NCBI RefSeq assembly: GCF_001191005.1
Contig: NZ_CP012201.1
Location: 4,588,001-4,652,000, forward strand
Direction of reading: 5' to 3'
DNA: 64,000 bases
From: Massilia sp. NR 4-1
GTDB taxonomy: Bacteria; Pseudomonadota; Gammaproteobacteria; Burkholderiales; Burkholderiaceae_D
Below, piece by piece: positions 33,939 to 43,101 of this stretch. Positions within the stretch are counted from its first letter, which is position 1; the number at the start of each line of letters is the position of its first letter. The position numbers and the translations under genes are program-made. The notes beneath the pieces were generated by a model that searched no databases, was not told where the DNA came from, and saw only the letters and a program-made list of their open reading frames with translations.

Positions 33939-34793
33939 ATGCCCGACGCCATACCAGCAAGCTCCATACCCTTCTACTCCCAGCCAATGCGCCCGGCGCG
34001 CGGCGCCTCTTGGGCAGTGGCTGCGCTGAACGCGGCCGCGACGCTGTGGTTTCTGCTCGCGCTGGCGGGCCAACTGATCTTCGTGGCCTATATCGTCGCC
34101 CTGTATGGCGGCGCGGCGGTGCGCGGCGACCTGCAGGGCTGGAACCAGGTCATGAGCCACGGCTATGTGGCCGGCGACCGTGCCGGCAATCTGGCGATCG
34201 GCGCGCATCTGCTGCTGGCGGCCGTCATCATGCTGGGTGGTGCGCTGCAGCTGATGCCCCGCTTGCGCACCCTCGCCCCCACTTTCCACCGCTGGAATGG
34301 ACGCGTCTATCTCATGGGTGCCGTGGTGGGCAGTTTGAGCGGACTGTATATGCTGTGGTTTCGCGGCGCGGTGGGCGACATGGTCCAGCACATCGGCACC
34401 AGCCTGAATGCCCTGCTGATCCTGCTGTGCAGCGGCATGGTCCTGCGTACCGCTCTGGCGCGCGGTTTCGCGGCGCACCGGCGCTGGGCGCTGCGGCTGT
34501 TTTTATGCGTCAGCGGCGTCTGGTTCTTCCGTATTGGACTGATGTTCTGGCTGGCGCTGAATGGCGGTCCCGCCGGTTTCGATCCCAAGACCTTCACCGG
34601 TCCATTCCTGAGTTTTCTGGCCTATGCCCAGTACCTGCTGCCGCTGGCCGTGCTGGAACTCTATCTGCGCAGCCGTGAGCGCGGCAATACGGCGGCCCGC
34701 TTTGCCATGGCTGCTGTGCTGTGTGCCTTGAGCGCCGCCACCGCCGTGGGCGTGGCCGTGGCGGCCATGGGCATGTGGCTGCCACGGATGTAG
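33939..34793 (+). CDS. DUF2306 family membrane protein
   Basis: About 284 residues with seven or so membrane helices and a conserved histidine-rich signature (HRWNGRVYLMG and AHRRWALRLFL). DUF2306 proteins are of unknown function and resemble haem-binding cytochrome-b561-like integral proteins in pattern only. I chose the ATG at 33939 because AGGAG lies 8 bases upstream; the ATG at 33912 lacks one. It lies between the LytS operon (divergent) and DUF4424. Confidence 0.8.
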   Translation: MPDAIPASSIPFYSQPMRPARGASWAVAALNAAATLWFLLALAGQLIFVAYIVALYGGAAVRGDLQGWNQVMSHGYVAGDRAGNLAIGAHLLLAAVIMLGGALQLMPRLRTLAPTFHRWNGRVYLMGAVVGSLSGLYMLWFRGAVGDMVQHIGTSLNALLILLCSGMVLRTALARGFAAHRRWALRLFLCVSGVWFFRIGLMFWLALNGGPAGFDPKTFTGPFLSFLAYAQYLLPLAVLELYLRSRERGNTAARFAMAAVLCALSAATAVGVAVAAMGMWLPRM

Positions 34794-34854
34794 CGGCTGT
34801 GGGAGTTTCTGCAATTGTGCTAAGTTAGCAAAAATCCGTTTTCTGATCTTAGCC

Positions 34855-35832
34855 ATGAAATTATTTTTTGCCGCCCTGCTTCTTCCCGCCATCGCTCTTG
34901 CCAACGACGGCATTGGCGCCGTCAGTACCGGCGGCATCGTCTTCCGTAAGACCGACGCCATCGCCATGAAGAAGGAAGTGCTCAACGTCAGCCACGATCT
35001 GATCAGCGTGGACTACGAATTTGTGAACGAATCGCCGCGTGACGTGGAGGAAACCATTGTCTTCCCGCTGCCTGAATATCCGGTGGCGATCCAGATGGGG
35101 AATACCTATTACGGCCAGCCCAGCGGCTTTTCAATCCATGTGGATGGCCGGCCGGTCGGCTTCACCACCCGCGTGCAGGCCAAGCTCGATGAGCGCGACG
35201 TCACTGCCCAGTTGAAGAAAGCCGGCTTGAGCGACGCGCAGATCGCTTTCAGTGCCGCCTTCAGGAACGGTGCCAAAGTACCGGAGCTGAATGCCCGGCA
35301 ACGGCAGCAGCTGATGGAACTCGGGCTGATAGGCGAGCTGGCGGATGGCGAAATCGGCTCGCGCTGGTCGGTGCAGGTGAACTACATCTGGCGGCAGAAA
35401 TTCCCTGCCCGCAAAGTGCTGCGCGTGCACCACGAATACCGCCCCTTCGTCTCCGCCGGCACCGGCGCATCGACGACCGCTGACGATTTCGCAAAGCGCT
35501 ACTGCGCCGACCAAGCCTTCTTCAAAGCCCACGAAAAAATAGCGGCGCGCACGGAGGGCGGTTTCCCCAACGCCCGCGCTGTCTCCTACATCCTCAAGAC
35601 TGGCAACACCTGGAGGCGCGGCATCGAAGACTTCACCCTGAACATCGTCAAGCGCAACCCGGCGGAACTGGTCAGCCTATGCTTCCCCGGCGATTTCAAA
35701 AGGGTCGACGCCCAAACCCTGCAAGTGCGCCTGAAGAACTTCCAGCCTGCCGACGACCTGGCCATTTACTTTGCCAATGTGGAACGCAGCGAGGATGACG
35801 GCTCCGGTGTCATGCCTGCAGCAGCGAAATAA
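34855..35832 (+). CDS. Exported DUF4424 family protein
   Basis: A 325-residue protein with a signal peptide (MKLFFAALLLPAIALA, cleavage after about 16). The mature part has the DUF4424 pattern: DGIGAVSTGGIVFRKTDAIAM at the N-terminus, ETIVFPLPEYP and a late VVKRNPAELVSLCFPG-like region. Function is unknown; members are secreted or periplasmic. It follows DUF2306 by 61 bp and may share its transcript. The polysaccharide-deacetylase gene follows 120 bp later. Confidence 0.82.
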   Translation: MKLFFAALLLPAIALANDGIGAVSTGGIVFRKTDAIAMKKEVLNVSHDLISVDYEFVNESPRDVEETIVFPLPEYPVAIQMGNTYYGQPSGFSIHVDGRPVGFTTRVQAKLDERDVTAQLKKAGLSDAQIAFSAAFRNGAKVPELNARQRQQLMELGLIGELADGEIGSRWSVQVNYIWRQKFPARKVLRVHHEYRPFVSAGTGASTTADDFAKRYCADQAFFKAHEKIAARTEGGFPNARAVSYILKTGNTWRRGIEDFTLNIVKRNPAELVSLCFPGDFKRVDAQTLQVRLKNFQPADDLAIYFANVERSEDDGSGVMPAAAK

Positions 35833-35952
35833 TCGGTCGCGGTAGCCGGCTTTGATGCTTGCTGCATGCAAGTATTTGGCGTCTCTTCTCTGTCCCGGCA
35901 GCTCAGGCTATGATGGCAGCACATCCATGCTGCTTAAGGCAAAGGCGGGTCC

Positions 35953-37797
35953 ATGAAACGTTCGCGCTTGATTGTCGTGCTGCTGTTGCTCTTGCTGATT
36001 GCCGCTGCCGTGTGGTTTCTCGGCGGCGGGAAAACGGTTTACCACTTTCCCGGCCTGAGCGGTCCAGCGCAGACCGACAGCTTGCGCCCGCCGCGCAATG
36101 CGCAGCTGGAGGATTTCAGAAAAGGCGGCAAGAGCCGTCTCGCCATTCTCGTCACCGATCCGGAGTCCGACTGGCTGGGATTGGCCCACGGCCTGCGTAC
36201 CATCGGCATTCCCTTTGTACTCACGCGCGATTACCAGGCCGCGCTTGCGCATAAGCTGGTGCTGGTCTATCCGACCATTTCCGGCAAGGTCTTGAGCGCG
36301 GATGCCTTGCAGGCGCTGGATGCCTTTCCACGCAAGGGCGGCACCCTGCTTGGCTTCCAGGTGCTGGGCGGCGGCATGAACGATGCTTTCGGCATCAGCG
36401 GGACGGCCGGCTTCCGCACGCACAAGACCCTGAGCATCGAAGCGGAGCAAGCACGGGCCTGGGGCTTGCAGCAGGAGGAGGAACGCCTTATTCCCCTGGC
36501 CGGCAAGGAAACCGGCATGGCGACTTACGCCTTTGAAGCCAGCGGCGGCAAGGTGCTGGCGCGCTACGACGACGGTCGCGCCGCCATCGTCGGCCGCGAT
36601 TTCGGTGCGGGACGCACGCTCGCCATCGGCCTCGATTTCGGCGCCTATCTGGCCAAGATCTACAACGGGCGGCAGGAAGTCGATGGCGCCTATATCAACG
36701 TCTACCAGCCTGCCGTCGACACCGTGCTGCGCACCTTGCTGGCGCTGTACCGCAAGGCCGAGCCGCTGGCCGTGACGCTGTCCACCGTCCCGGATGGCAA
36801 GCCGCTGTCGCTTATCGTCACCCACGATATCGACTATGGCAAATCCATCGTCAATGCCCAGCGCTATGCCGAGGTGGAAAAGCAGAGCGGCATCAGCGCC
36901 ACCTACTTCATCCAGACCAAGTATGTGCGCGACTGGAACGACGATATCTTCTACAACCAGGAAGGTGCCGCCATCGCGCGCAAGCTGCATGGGCAAGGCA
37001 TGGAAATCGCCAGCCATTCGGTGGCGCACTCGCGCGTGTTCTCCACCGTTCCCATGGGCGATGGCAAGGAGCGCTATCCGGACTACGTCCCCTTCGTCAA
37101 AAGCCGCACCGACACGCGCAACGCCAGCATCCTGGGCGAGCTGCGCGTCAGCCGCTTCCTGCTCGAAAGCCAGGTGCCCGAGCTGCGCGTGCTCAGTTTC
37201 CGTCCCGGCCATCTGCAATATCCCTTCGGCCTGCCGCAGGCGCTGGACGCCACCGGCTACCGTTACAGCTCTTCCGTTGCCAGCGGCACCGCCGCCACCC
37301 ACCTGCCCTTCCGCCTGAACTACAACCGCGAAAACAAGGCCGAAACGTCCATCTACGAATTCCCCATCACCATCGAGGATGAGCGCGAGCGGCCGATGAC
37401 CGGCCGCCTGCCCGCCGCGCAGACCATCCTGCAAAGATTAGCGGCGTATGGCGGCATGTGCGTGGTGCTGATCCACCCCGACGTGTTCGACGACAAGCTG
37501 GCCTTCCTGGAAGCGCTGCTGCCGGCAGCGAAGAAAATGGATGCCTGGATTGGCAACCTGCGCACTTTCGGCGCCTGGTGGCAGGCGCGCGATGCGGTGG
37601 AAGTGGATGTGGCGCGCGAAGGCGGAAACATCGTCGCCGATATCTCCGCCCCCGCGCCGTTCAGCCAACTGGCCTTTGAGGTGCCTGCCGGCTGGACCCT
37701 GGACACCGCCGCATCGGGCGGCAAGGCGGCACAGCAGGGCGCCAGGGTGACGGTGCTGCAGCCGGAGAAACACCTGAAGCTGGTGTTCCGCCCTTGA
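35953..37797 (+). CDS. Membrane-anchored polysaccharide deacetylase with N-terminal glutamine-amidotransferase-like domain
   Basis: A 614-residue protein. A membrane anchor (about 6-22) is followed by a region (about 60-260) resembling the GATase-like domains fused to some deacetylases, without an obvious nucleophile. The NodB-type deacetylase domain (about 285-540) has Asp292 and Asp294 in THDIDYG, His355 and His359 in IASHSVAHS, and a FRPGHL motif. It should remove acetyl groups from an exopolysaccharide or peptidoglycan glycan at the cell surface. A C-terminal beta-rich ~80 residues follow. It ends 7 bp from the convergent heparinase gene. Confidence 0.85.
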   Translation: MKRSRLIVVLLLLLLIAAAVWFLGGGKTVYHFPGLSGPAQTDSLRPPRNAQLEDFRKGGKSRLAILVTDPESDWLGLAHGLRTIGIPFVLTRDYQAALAHKLVLVYPTISGKVLSADALQALDAFPRKGGTLLGFQVLGGGMNDAFGISGTAGFRTHKTLSIEAEQARAWGLQQEEERLIPLAGKETGMATYAFEASGGKVLARYDDGRAAIVGRDFGAGRTLAIGLDFGAYLAKIYNGRQEVDGAYINVYQPAVDTVLRTLLALYRKAEPLAVTLSTVPDGKPLSLIVTHDIDYGKSIVNAQRYAEVEKQSGISATYFIQTKYVRDWNDDIFYNQEGAAIARKLHGQGMEIASHSVAHSRVFSTVPMGDGKERYPDYVPFVKSRTDTRNASILGELRVSRFLLESQVPELRVLSFRPGHLQYPFGLPQALDATGYRYSSSVASGTAATHLPFRLNYNRENKAETSIYEFPITIEDERERPMTGRLPAAQTILQRLAAYGGMCVVLIHPDVFDDKLAFLEALLPAAKKMDAWIGNLRTFGAWWQARDAVEVDVAREGGNIVADISAPAPFSQLAFEVPAGWTLDTAASGGKAAQQGARVTVLQPEKHLKLVFRP

Positions 37798-37804
37798 TAC
37801 CGGC

Positions 37805-40800
37805 TTAGAAGCCGATATTCACCACGCCTTGATCGGAACTCCAGTAGGAGCCGTTAGCGTTTTCCTTCAGTTCTACCTTGCTTCCACCTGCGTCGCTCAC
37901 CAGCTCATATCTGGTGCTCGGTTTCATGCCGACGGCAAGCAGGTCAAACGAGCCAGAAATACTGCTGCTCCAGCTGATCGAGGACGCTGGCGCCGTGCCG
38001 CGATTGAAGGCTACCAGGGTGCGCGATCCGATTTGCAATACCTCGGCAGTCGCCTGTGTTTTGTTGGTCAGGCGGACAACCTCTGGCATGGTGGCCGCTT
38101 GGCCATTCGTGTTGTCATCCACGCTGACCACGTTCAGGAAGAACTGTGGGCTTTTTTCCGTTGGGGCTTGCGGCGCCATGATCTCAAGACGCCAGGCTCC
38201 CACATCGCTCATATCCGATTGCTGACCGCTCTTCAGTACTGGATAGTTGGCATATCCGTTGCCGCCAGGATACGGCGCGGTAAAGCGGCAATCGTTGACG
38301 CTGTAGCCGGCGGGCAGATTGGCCGGATCCATGGGTTTGGCAACTTTGGCATCGGAGCCGATTTGCCGGCAGTTGTTGCCTGCCGCAACACCGCCAACTT
38401 TCACGATATTGGCGTTCTCTGGCAGTACCACCTGCACGGTGGCCAAACCACCGCCATTTAAGATGGTGAAAGCAGGCTGCTGTCCTTGATTGAAGCGCAG
38501 CCGGAAACGACCACCGCCTTCGTTGGCAACTTCCTTGGGCGCGCGCGCAACCGGTTCCGTCGCCATATGCAGCAGGGAATTAGCCGGCAGTAATTTTTCG
38601 GTCGTCACGCTGTCAAAAATAAGCGCGACTGGCTTGTTCCAGAACGAGGGTTTACGCAGATAGACAATGCTGCGTAAGAAACCGGTGTTCTGGTCCATTT
38701 TTTGCGCAGCATAGGCCTTGCTGGCATTGCCTTTGACATAGCTGTAGTTCAGCCCGTCTTCGAAATTGCTGACGCCATCCAGATAGTTGGGGCCGCCAGG
38801 GCGGACTTCTTCCATTGTTGGGTAGGTGGTTTGGGGATTCTTGAACCACTGTCCGCCATCGTTATAGAGAATGGTATCTCCGGGCAGAGAGAAAATCTCG
38901 CTTGGGTCATACACGAGGATGCTGTTATGGGCGATGGTGCGGGTATAGTAATTGGACCAGTGACTATTCCCATAGTTGTCATATAGGCCGGAATCGATCA
39001 GGAGGGGCGATTTATAGAACAGGGAGAAACTGTTCTGGTCCAGATGCTGGTGATTCTGACTGACGAAATTGGATGATTTGAATTCCAGTATGGTGGCGTT
39101 GCCGTCCCAAGTGTCACGCATGACCACTTCACCCGCGACACCGAAAAGCCGCGACTTGGGCAATGCCCGTTGTTGCTCAGGTTCGTAGGCTACTTTCCCG
39201 AACAGCAGGCGGTCCCATACCAACGGTGCTTTACTCCAGCCCCGGTTGCGCCCGCTGTTGGAATAAAATCCCTGAGCCACTTTATCGTTATTCTGTGTTG
39301 CCGCCCAGAGCGCCATATTTGAAATGGCATTCAAGTATGGCAAGGTATCGAAGTTGTCGCCACGGGCCGGAAAGCGGCCATCCGCGCGCAGGCCATAAAT
39401 ATAGGGATAGATGAGCTTATATTGCCAATCGGCGGAAAATAAGGAGGGGGCAGTCGCTTCCAGCGCGCGCCGCCACATGATAATGCGCTCGATCAGTTCT
39501 CCGCCCGAACCGTAGGCGAATCCCATATGGTGGCCGCCTTCGCCCGATATAAACTCACGCGCCGGCAGAAAACCCTTTAAGAAGTGTTGATAGCTGGTTT
39601 CCAAGGCTGGCAATACGTCGGGGTGTTCTGGCGCAATCGCTAACAGGCCGATGGTCAAGTTGCTGATCGCACTAAAGTTATGGGCGCCGAGATAGCTATG
39701 GGCGATGGATTTTTGGTTTGGATTCGCACGGTCCCAGTTTTGGTAAACCGGTTCCAGGGTACATTTCAACGGCGACATGGTCATGCCCTGATATCCGCAA
39801 AGACTGACGCTCAGAATATCGCCTGAATTGGGATGACTGAATGAAACGGTTTCCTTGATCCGTAGCGCAAGCTTGGCAAGTCGCACTTCATCCAGATTGT
39901 TATGTAACCAATCATATAAGGTGCCCATGGCGGCAACGCGGCCGCCCATCGACCATTCTCCGCCCAAGCCCAGCTTTGCTCCTTCAAGAAGCGTCAACTT
40001 ATCTACATACTGTTTGGCTGCATCCAGATATTTTGGCGCTGCGCTGATATTGTAGGCAAGTGCCAGGGTGCGGGCTGCGCCAACGATATCGCCCCGCGAA
40101 CCGGTTTCAACATTGCAGGGCGCAGCCTCGTCACTTTTTCCGCTGCAGTTCTGCAGTGTCGTGATGAGCTTGTCTGCCTGCAAGACGTACTCATTCCACG
40201 CTTGCCATTCTGAAACTTCATGGTTCAGCAGAATATCGCCCTTTTTGTTTTTTAACACCAGTTTGCCGAAGATGTCATTGGCGCGGCCGGCGAAGGCAAA
40301 CAGCTGATTTTCTGGAGTCCAGTCAATGTATTTACCATCTGAAGTTTTTTTCCAAGTAAAACCTGGTACGAGCTTGTCGTTGATTTTTAGGACGGCTTCA
40401 TGGGTTTCTGGATCCCATTTCAGATAAATGGTGCTGGATCGGCCTTTGGGAATACTCTCCACTGCGCCCGCAACCGTGGGCGCGCCTTGGAACAAGATTT
40501 GCAACCAAGCTTCTGTGGCGGTATCCTGTTCGAGATAACGGACGAACATCCCTCTCACATCGCCGCTGTCACGGGATGCGCCGAACAACGGCATATTATT
40601 CCAGTCCCCGCTCGATCTGGAGGATGGCGTAATTTCAAATTCGATTGATCCGCCTTCCTTGGGGAAACCAGGAAGCTTATAGGGAAATTGTTCCTTTAAG
40701 GCCAGAAAATCAGCTTGACTCCCGTAGAGAAGCGGATGGCTGTTTTTGACAGGTGAGGGGAGTTGCGCAAAAGAGGAAGGACTTGCAAGAACGGAAATAG

Positions 40801-40849
40801 CACTGAAGGTCAGGATACTAAGCAGCTTTAGCGGAGGAAGTTTAGTCAT
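37805..40849 (-). CDS. Exported heparinase II/III-like polysaccharide lyase
   Basis: A 1014-residue protein with a signal peptide (cleaved near SSFAQ, about residue 29). An N-terminal beta-sandwich (about 35-210) is followed by an alpha/alpha-toroid (about 225-560). The heparinase II/III domain (about 590-830) contains QNHQHLDQNSFSLFY with candidate catalytic residues, and a C-terminal beta part follows. The substrate is probably an acidic or uronic-acid-containing polysaccharide. The coding sequence is visibly richer in A and T than its neighbours, in codon third positions as well, suggesting acquisition by transfer. No clear ribosome binding site precedes the ATG; TATAAT and a long inverted repeat lie upstream. 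Confidence 0.85.
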   Translation of the reverse strand: MTKLPPLKLLSILTFSAISVLASPSSFAQLPSPVKNSHPLLYGSQADFLALKEQFPYKLPGFPKEGGSIEFEITPSSRSSGDWNNMPLFGASRDSGDVRGMFVRYLEQDTATEAWLQILFQGAPTVAGAVESIPKGRSSTIYLKWDPETHEAVLKINDKLVPGFTWKKTSDGKYIDWTPENQLFAFAGRANDIFGKLVLKNKKGDILLNHEVSEWQAWNEYVLQADKLITTLQNCSGKSDEAAPCNVETGSRGDIVGAARTLALAYNISAAPKYLDAAKQYVDKLTLLEGAKLGLGGEWSMGGRVAAMGTLYDWLHNNLDEVRLAKLALRIKETVSFSHPNSGDILSVSLCGYQGMTMSPLKCTLEPVYQNWDRANPNQKSIAHSYLGAHNFSAISNLTIGLLAIAPEHPDVLPALETSYQHFLKGFLPAREFISGEGGHHMGFAYGSGGELIERIIMWRRALEATAPSLFSADWQYKLIYPYIYGLRADGRFPARGDNFDTLPYLNAISNMALWAATQNNDKVAQGFYSNSGRNRGWSKAPLVWDRLLFGKVAYEPEQQRALPKSRLFGVAGEVVMRDTWDGNATILEFKSSNFVSQNHQHLDQNSFSLFYKSPLLIDSGLYDNYGNSHWSNYYTRTIAHNSILVYDPSEIFSLPGDTILYNDGGQWFKNPQTTYPTMEEVRPGGPNYLDGVSNFEDGLNYSYVKGNASKAYAAQKMDQNTGFLRSIVYLRKPSFWNKPVALIFDSVTTEKLLPANSLLHMATEPVARAPKEVANEGGGRFRLRFNQGQQPAFTILNGGGLATVQVVLPENANIVKVGGVAAGNNCRQIGSDAKVAKPMDPANLPAGYSVNDCRFTAPYPGGNGYANYPVLKSGQQSDMSDVGAWRLEIMAPQAPTEKSPQFFLNVVSVDDNTNGQAATMPEVVRLTNKTQATAEVLQIGSRTLVAFNRGTAPASSISWSSSISGSFDLLAVGMKPSTRYELVSDAGGSKVELKENANGSYWSSDQGVVNIGF

Positions 40850-40858
40850 GGATAAATA

Positions 40859-40921
40859 TCCAGTAGTTTAGGTGGGGATATTATATTGTATTGAATAAAT
40901 ATTAAATCCTTGACTACTGGA
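40859..40921. promoter_or_regulatory. 9-bp inverted repeat flanking a TATAAT, heparinase promoter region
   Basis: TCCAGTAGT (40859-40867) and ACTACTGGA (40913-40921) are exact inverted copies, 45 bp apart. Between them the minus strand has TATAAT (40885-40880) in very AT-rich DNA. It reads as a promoter with flanking operator half-sites for the leftward heparinase gene. There is no regulator gene close by. Confidence 0.4.
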
Positions 40922-40946
40922 ACTTGCGGACCGCTGTTTTCCTGGC

Positions 40947-42374
40947 TTACCTGAGCAAGATTTTCACGATGAAATGCGCCAGCTTGCCGAACGGCGGCCG
41001 CAGCAGGCCGCTGAAATTGATGCGGCTTTGCTGGAAAATCCCTTTCGCATGGCTGAGCGCGCGGAAGCCTTCGATGCCGTGGTAGGCGCCGATGCCGCTC
41101 GGTCCCACGCCGCCGAAAGGCAGGTCGTCCTGGGCGAAGTGCAGCAGCGTGTCGTTGAGCGTCACATTGCCCGAGGTGGTGCGGTCCAGCACTTGGCGCT
41201 GGCTGGCGCGGTCGAAGCCGAAGTAATACAGGGCCAGCGGACGCAGATGGGCGTTGATATGGGCAATCGCCTCGTCCAGCGTGCGGTAGGTCATCACCGG
41301 CAGCACCGGGCCGAAAATCTCGTCCTGCATGATGCGCATCTCATTGCTCGCGCCCAGCACCAGCGTCGGCGCCAGCGTATGCGGACGCTGGCGCGCATCG
41401 CCCGGCTGCACACCCACCTCGCTCACGCGCGCACCATGGGCGCGGGCATCGTCCAGCAGGGCGCAGATGCGGCCGTAGTGGCGCTCGTTGACGATGGAAG
41501 TGTAGTTCGTGCTCGACGGCCCTTCCGGATACAGCGTGCGCACCGCCTGGTCATACGCCTGCACAAAGCCCTCCACCTCCGCCTCGTGCACCAGCACATA
41601 ATCGGGCGCGATGCAGGTCTGCCCCGCGTTCGCCAGCTTGCCGTAGGCGATGCTGCCGGCGGCGCGCTCCAGGTCATGGCCGCGTTCCACGATGGCGGGC
41701 GATTTGCCGCCCAGTTCCAGGGTGACGGGCACCAGGTGCTCGCTGGCCGCGCGCATCACGGCCTTGCCCACCGCCGTGCTGCCGGTGAATATCAGGTGGT
41801 CGAAAGCCAGGCCGGAAAACGCCTCGCCCACGCTGGCGTCGCCCGTCACCACCGCCACCTGCTCCGGCGCGAACAGCTCGGCCATCATGGCCTGCAGCAG
41901 GCGCGTGGTGGCCGGCGTGTATTCGGACGGCTTGATCATGGCGCGGTTGCCGGCGGCGATGGCGGTGGCCAGCGGCATGAGGGCCAGCGACATTGGATAG
42001 TTCCACGGCACCATGATGCCGATCACGCCCAGCGGCTGGTATTCGATGCGCGCGCTGGCCGGCTGGAAGTGCAGCGGCACCTGGCGCTTTTGCGGGCGCA
42101 TCCAGCGCCGCAGATTGCGCAGCAGGTAGTTAATGCCGTGCACCAGCGGGACCAGCTCCATGATCGTCGTCTCATGCGTGGAGCGGTGGCCGAAGTCGGC
42201 CTTCAGCGCCTGTTCGATCTCGCTCCGCCGCGCCAGGATCACCGCCTTCAGCCGGCGCAGGTCGGCGCGGCGCTGGGCCAGCGTGGGCGCGCCCTCGTGC
42301 AGGAAGGCGCTGCGCTGGCGCGCCAGCAGGAAGTTGGGATGCACGCTGGCCGGATTTGCATGGGGAGAGTTCAT
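40947..42374 (-). CDS. Coniferyl-aldehyde dehydrogenase-type aldehyde dehydrogenase
   Basis: A 475-residue NAD(P)-dependent aldehyde dehydrogenase. Residues PWNYPMSLALMPLATAIAAGN, LELGGKSP (catalytic Glu) and NAGQTCIAPDYV (catalytic Cys) are the hallmark motifs. The C-terminal NDTLLHFAQDDLPFGGVGPSGIGAYHG fits the coniferyl-aldehyde-dehydrogenase (CalB) subgroup, which oxidises aromatic or aliphatic aldehydes. It is divergent from the TetR gene at 42499, which probably controls it. The substrate is not determined by sequence. Confidence 0.9.
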   Translation of the reverse strand: MNSPHANPASVHPNFLLARQRSAFLHEGAPTLAQRRADLRRLKAVILARRSEIEQALKADFGHRSTHETTIMELVPLVHGINYLLRNLRRWMRPQKRQVPLHFQPASARIEYQPLGVIGIMVPWNYPMSLALMPLATAIAAGNRAMIKPSEYTPATTRLLQAMMAELFAPEQVAVVTGDASVGEAFSGLAFDHLIFTGSTAVGKAVMRAASEHLVPVTLELGGKSPAIVERGHDLERAAGSIAYGKLANAGQTCIAPDYVLVHEAEVEGFVQAYDQAVRTLYPEGPSSTNYTSIVNERHYGRICALLDDARAHGARVSEVGVQPGDARQRPHTLAPTLVLGASNEMRIMQDEIFGPVLPVMTYRTLDEAIAHINAHLRPLALYYFGFDRASQRQVLDRTTSGNVTLNDTLLHFAQDDLPFGGVGPSGIGAYHGIEGFRALSHAKGIFQQSRINFSGLLRPPFGKLAHFIVKILLR

Positions 42375-42498
42375 AGCGTCTTGAAATGTAGACAGTGATA
42401 ACTTGTGAATGCAGGCTACGCCTCAATGTAGGCACTGTCAACAATATTTTTATGAACGGTGGCGCTCCGCTATACTGCGTTTTTACCCGGACATAGCC

Positions 42499-43101
42499 AT
42501 GCAGGAAAAGGAACGGCCCTACCACCACGGCGACCTGAAACGGGTCATCATCGAAACGGCGCTGGACATGCTGCGCGAGGAGCGCGGCTGGCAGTTCACG
42601 CTGCGCGAAGTCGCGCGCCGCGCGGGCGTCAGCCATGCCGCGCCCTATAAGCACTTCCCCGACAAGGGCGCCCTGCTGACCGAGCTGGCGCTGCTCGGCT
42701 TTGCCCAGATGCGCCAGGAACTGGCGGCCGCCATCGAGAGTGCGCCGCAGAACGAGGTGCGGCGCGTCTTCTTCGCCATGGCCGAGGCCTATGTGCGCTT
42801 CGGCGCCGCCAATCCCGCGCTCTACCGCCTGATGTTCAGCGCCGATGCGGGCAAGATCCACGATCTGTATCTGAGCGAAATCCCGATGGCCACCTTCGGC
42901 CTGCTGCTCGCCATCCTGGAACGCGGCCAGCAGCAGGGCGTGCTGCGCCAGCGTCCCGTGCAGGGCCAGGCGGCCGCCTGCTGGGCCCAGGTGCACGGCT
43001 TCACCCTGCTTTCCATCGACGGCCTGCTGCTGCCGGAAAAAGTCGGCGACAATGCCTTCGAGGCAGCCTTGACTACTTTGCTGGAGGGGCTGGAGGGCTG
43101 A
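42499..43101 (+). CDS. TetR-family transcriptional regulator
   Basis: A 200-residue TetR protein with an N-terminal helix-turn-helix (about 8-55: VIIETALDMLREERGWQFTLREVARRAGVSHAAPYKHF). The C-terminal ligand domain is of the WHG type (AACWAQVHGF). It is divergent from the aldehyde dehydrogenase across a 124-bp gap that holds GACAGTG and CACTGTC in inverted order. It is a likely repressor of that gene. The last 29 bp overlap tail-to-tail with the EamA gene. The ATG at 42499 is preferred over the longer frame from 42409, which crosses the intergenic repeats. Confidence 0.88.
   Translation: MQEKERPYHHGDLKRVIIETALDMLREERGWQFTLREVARRAGVSHAAPYKHFPDKGALLTELALLGFAQMRQELAAAIESAPQNEVRRVFFAMAEAYVRFGAANPALYRLMFSADAGKIHDLYLSEIPMATFGLLLAILERGQQQGVLRQRPVQGQAAACWAQVHGFTLLSIDGLLLPEKVGDNAFEAALTTLLEGLEG

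Noticed and set aside
42375..42498. Possible TetR operator GACAGTG...CACTGTC between the aldehyde dehydrogenase and TetR genes
   Set aside because: The arms are over 30 bp apart, too far for a standard TetR palindrome. I mention it in the TetR entry only.
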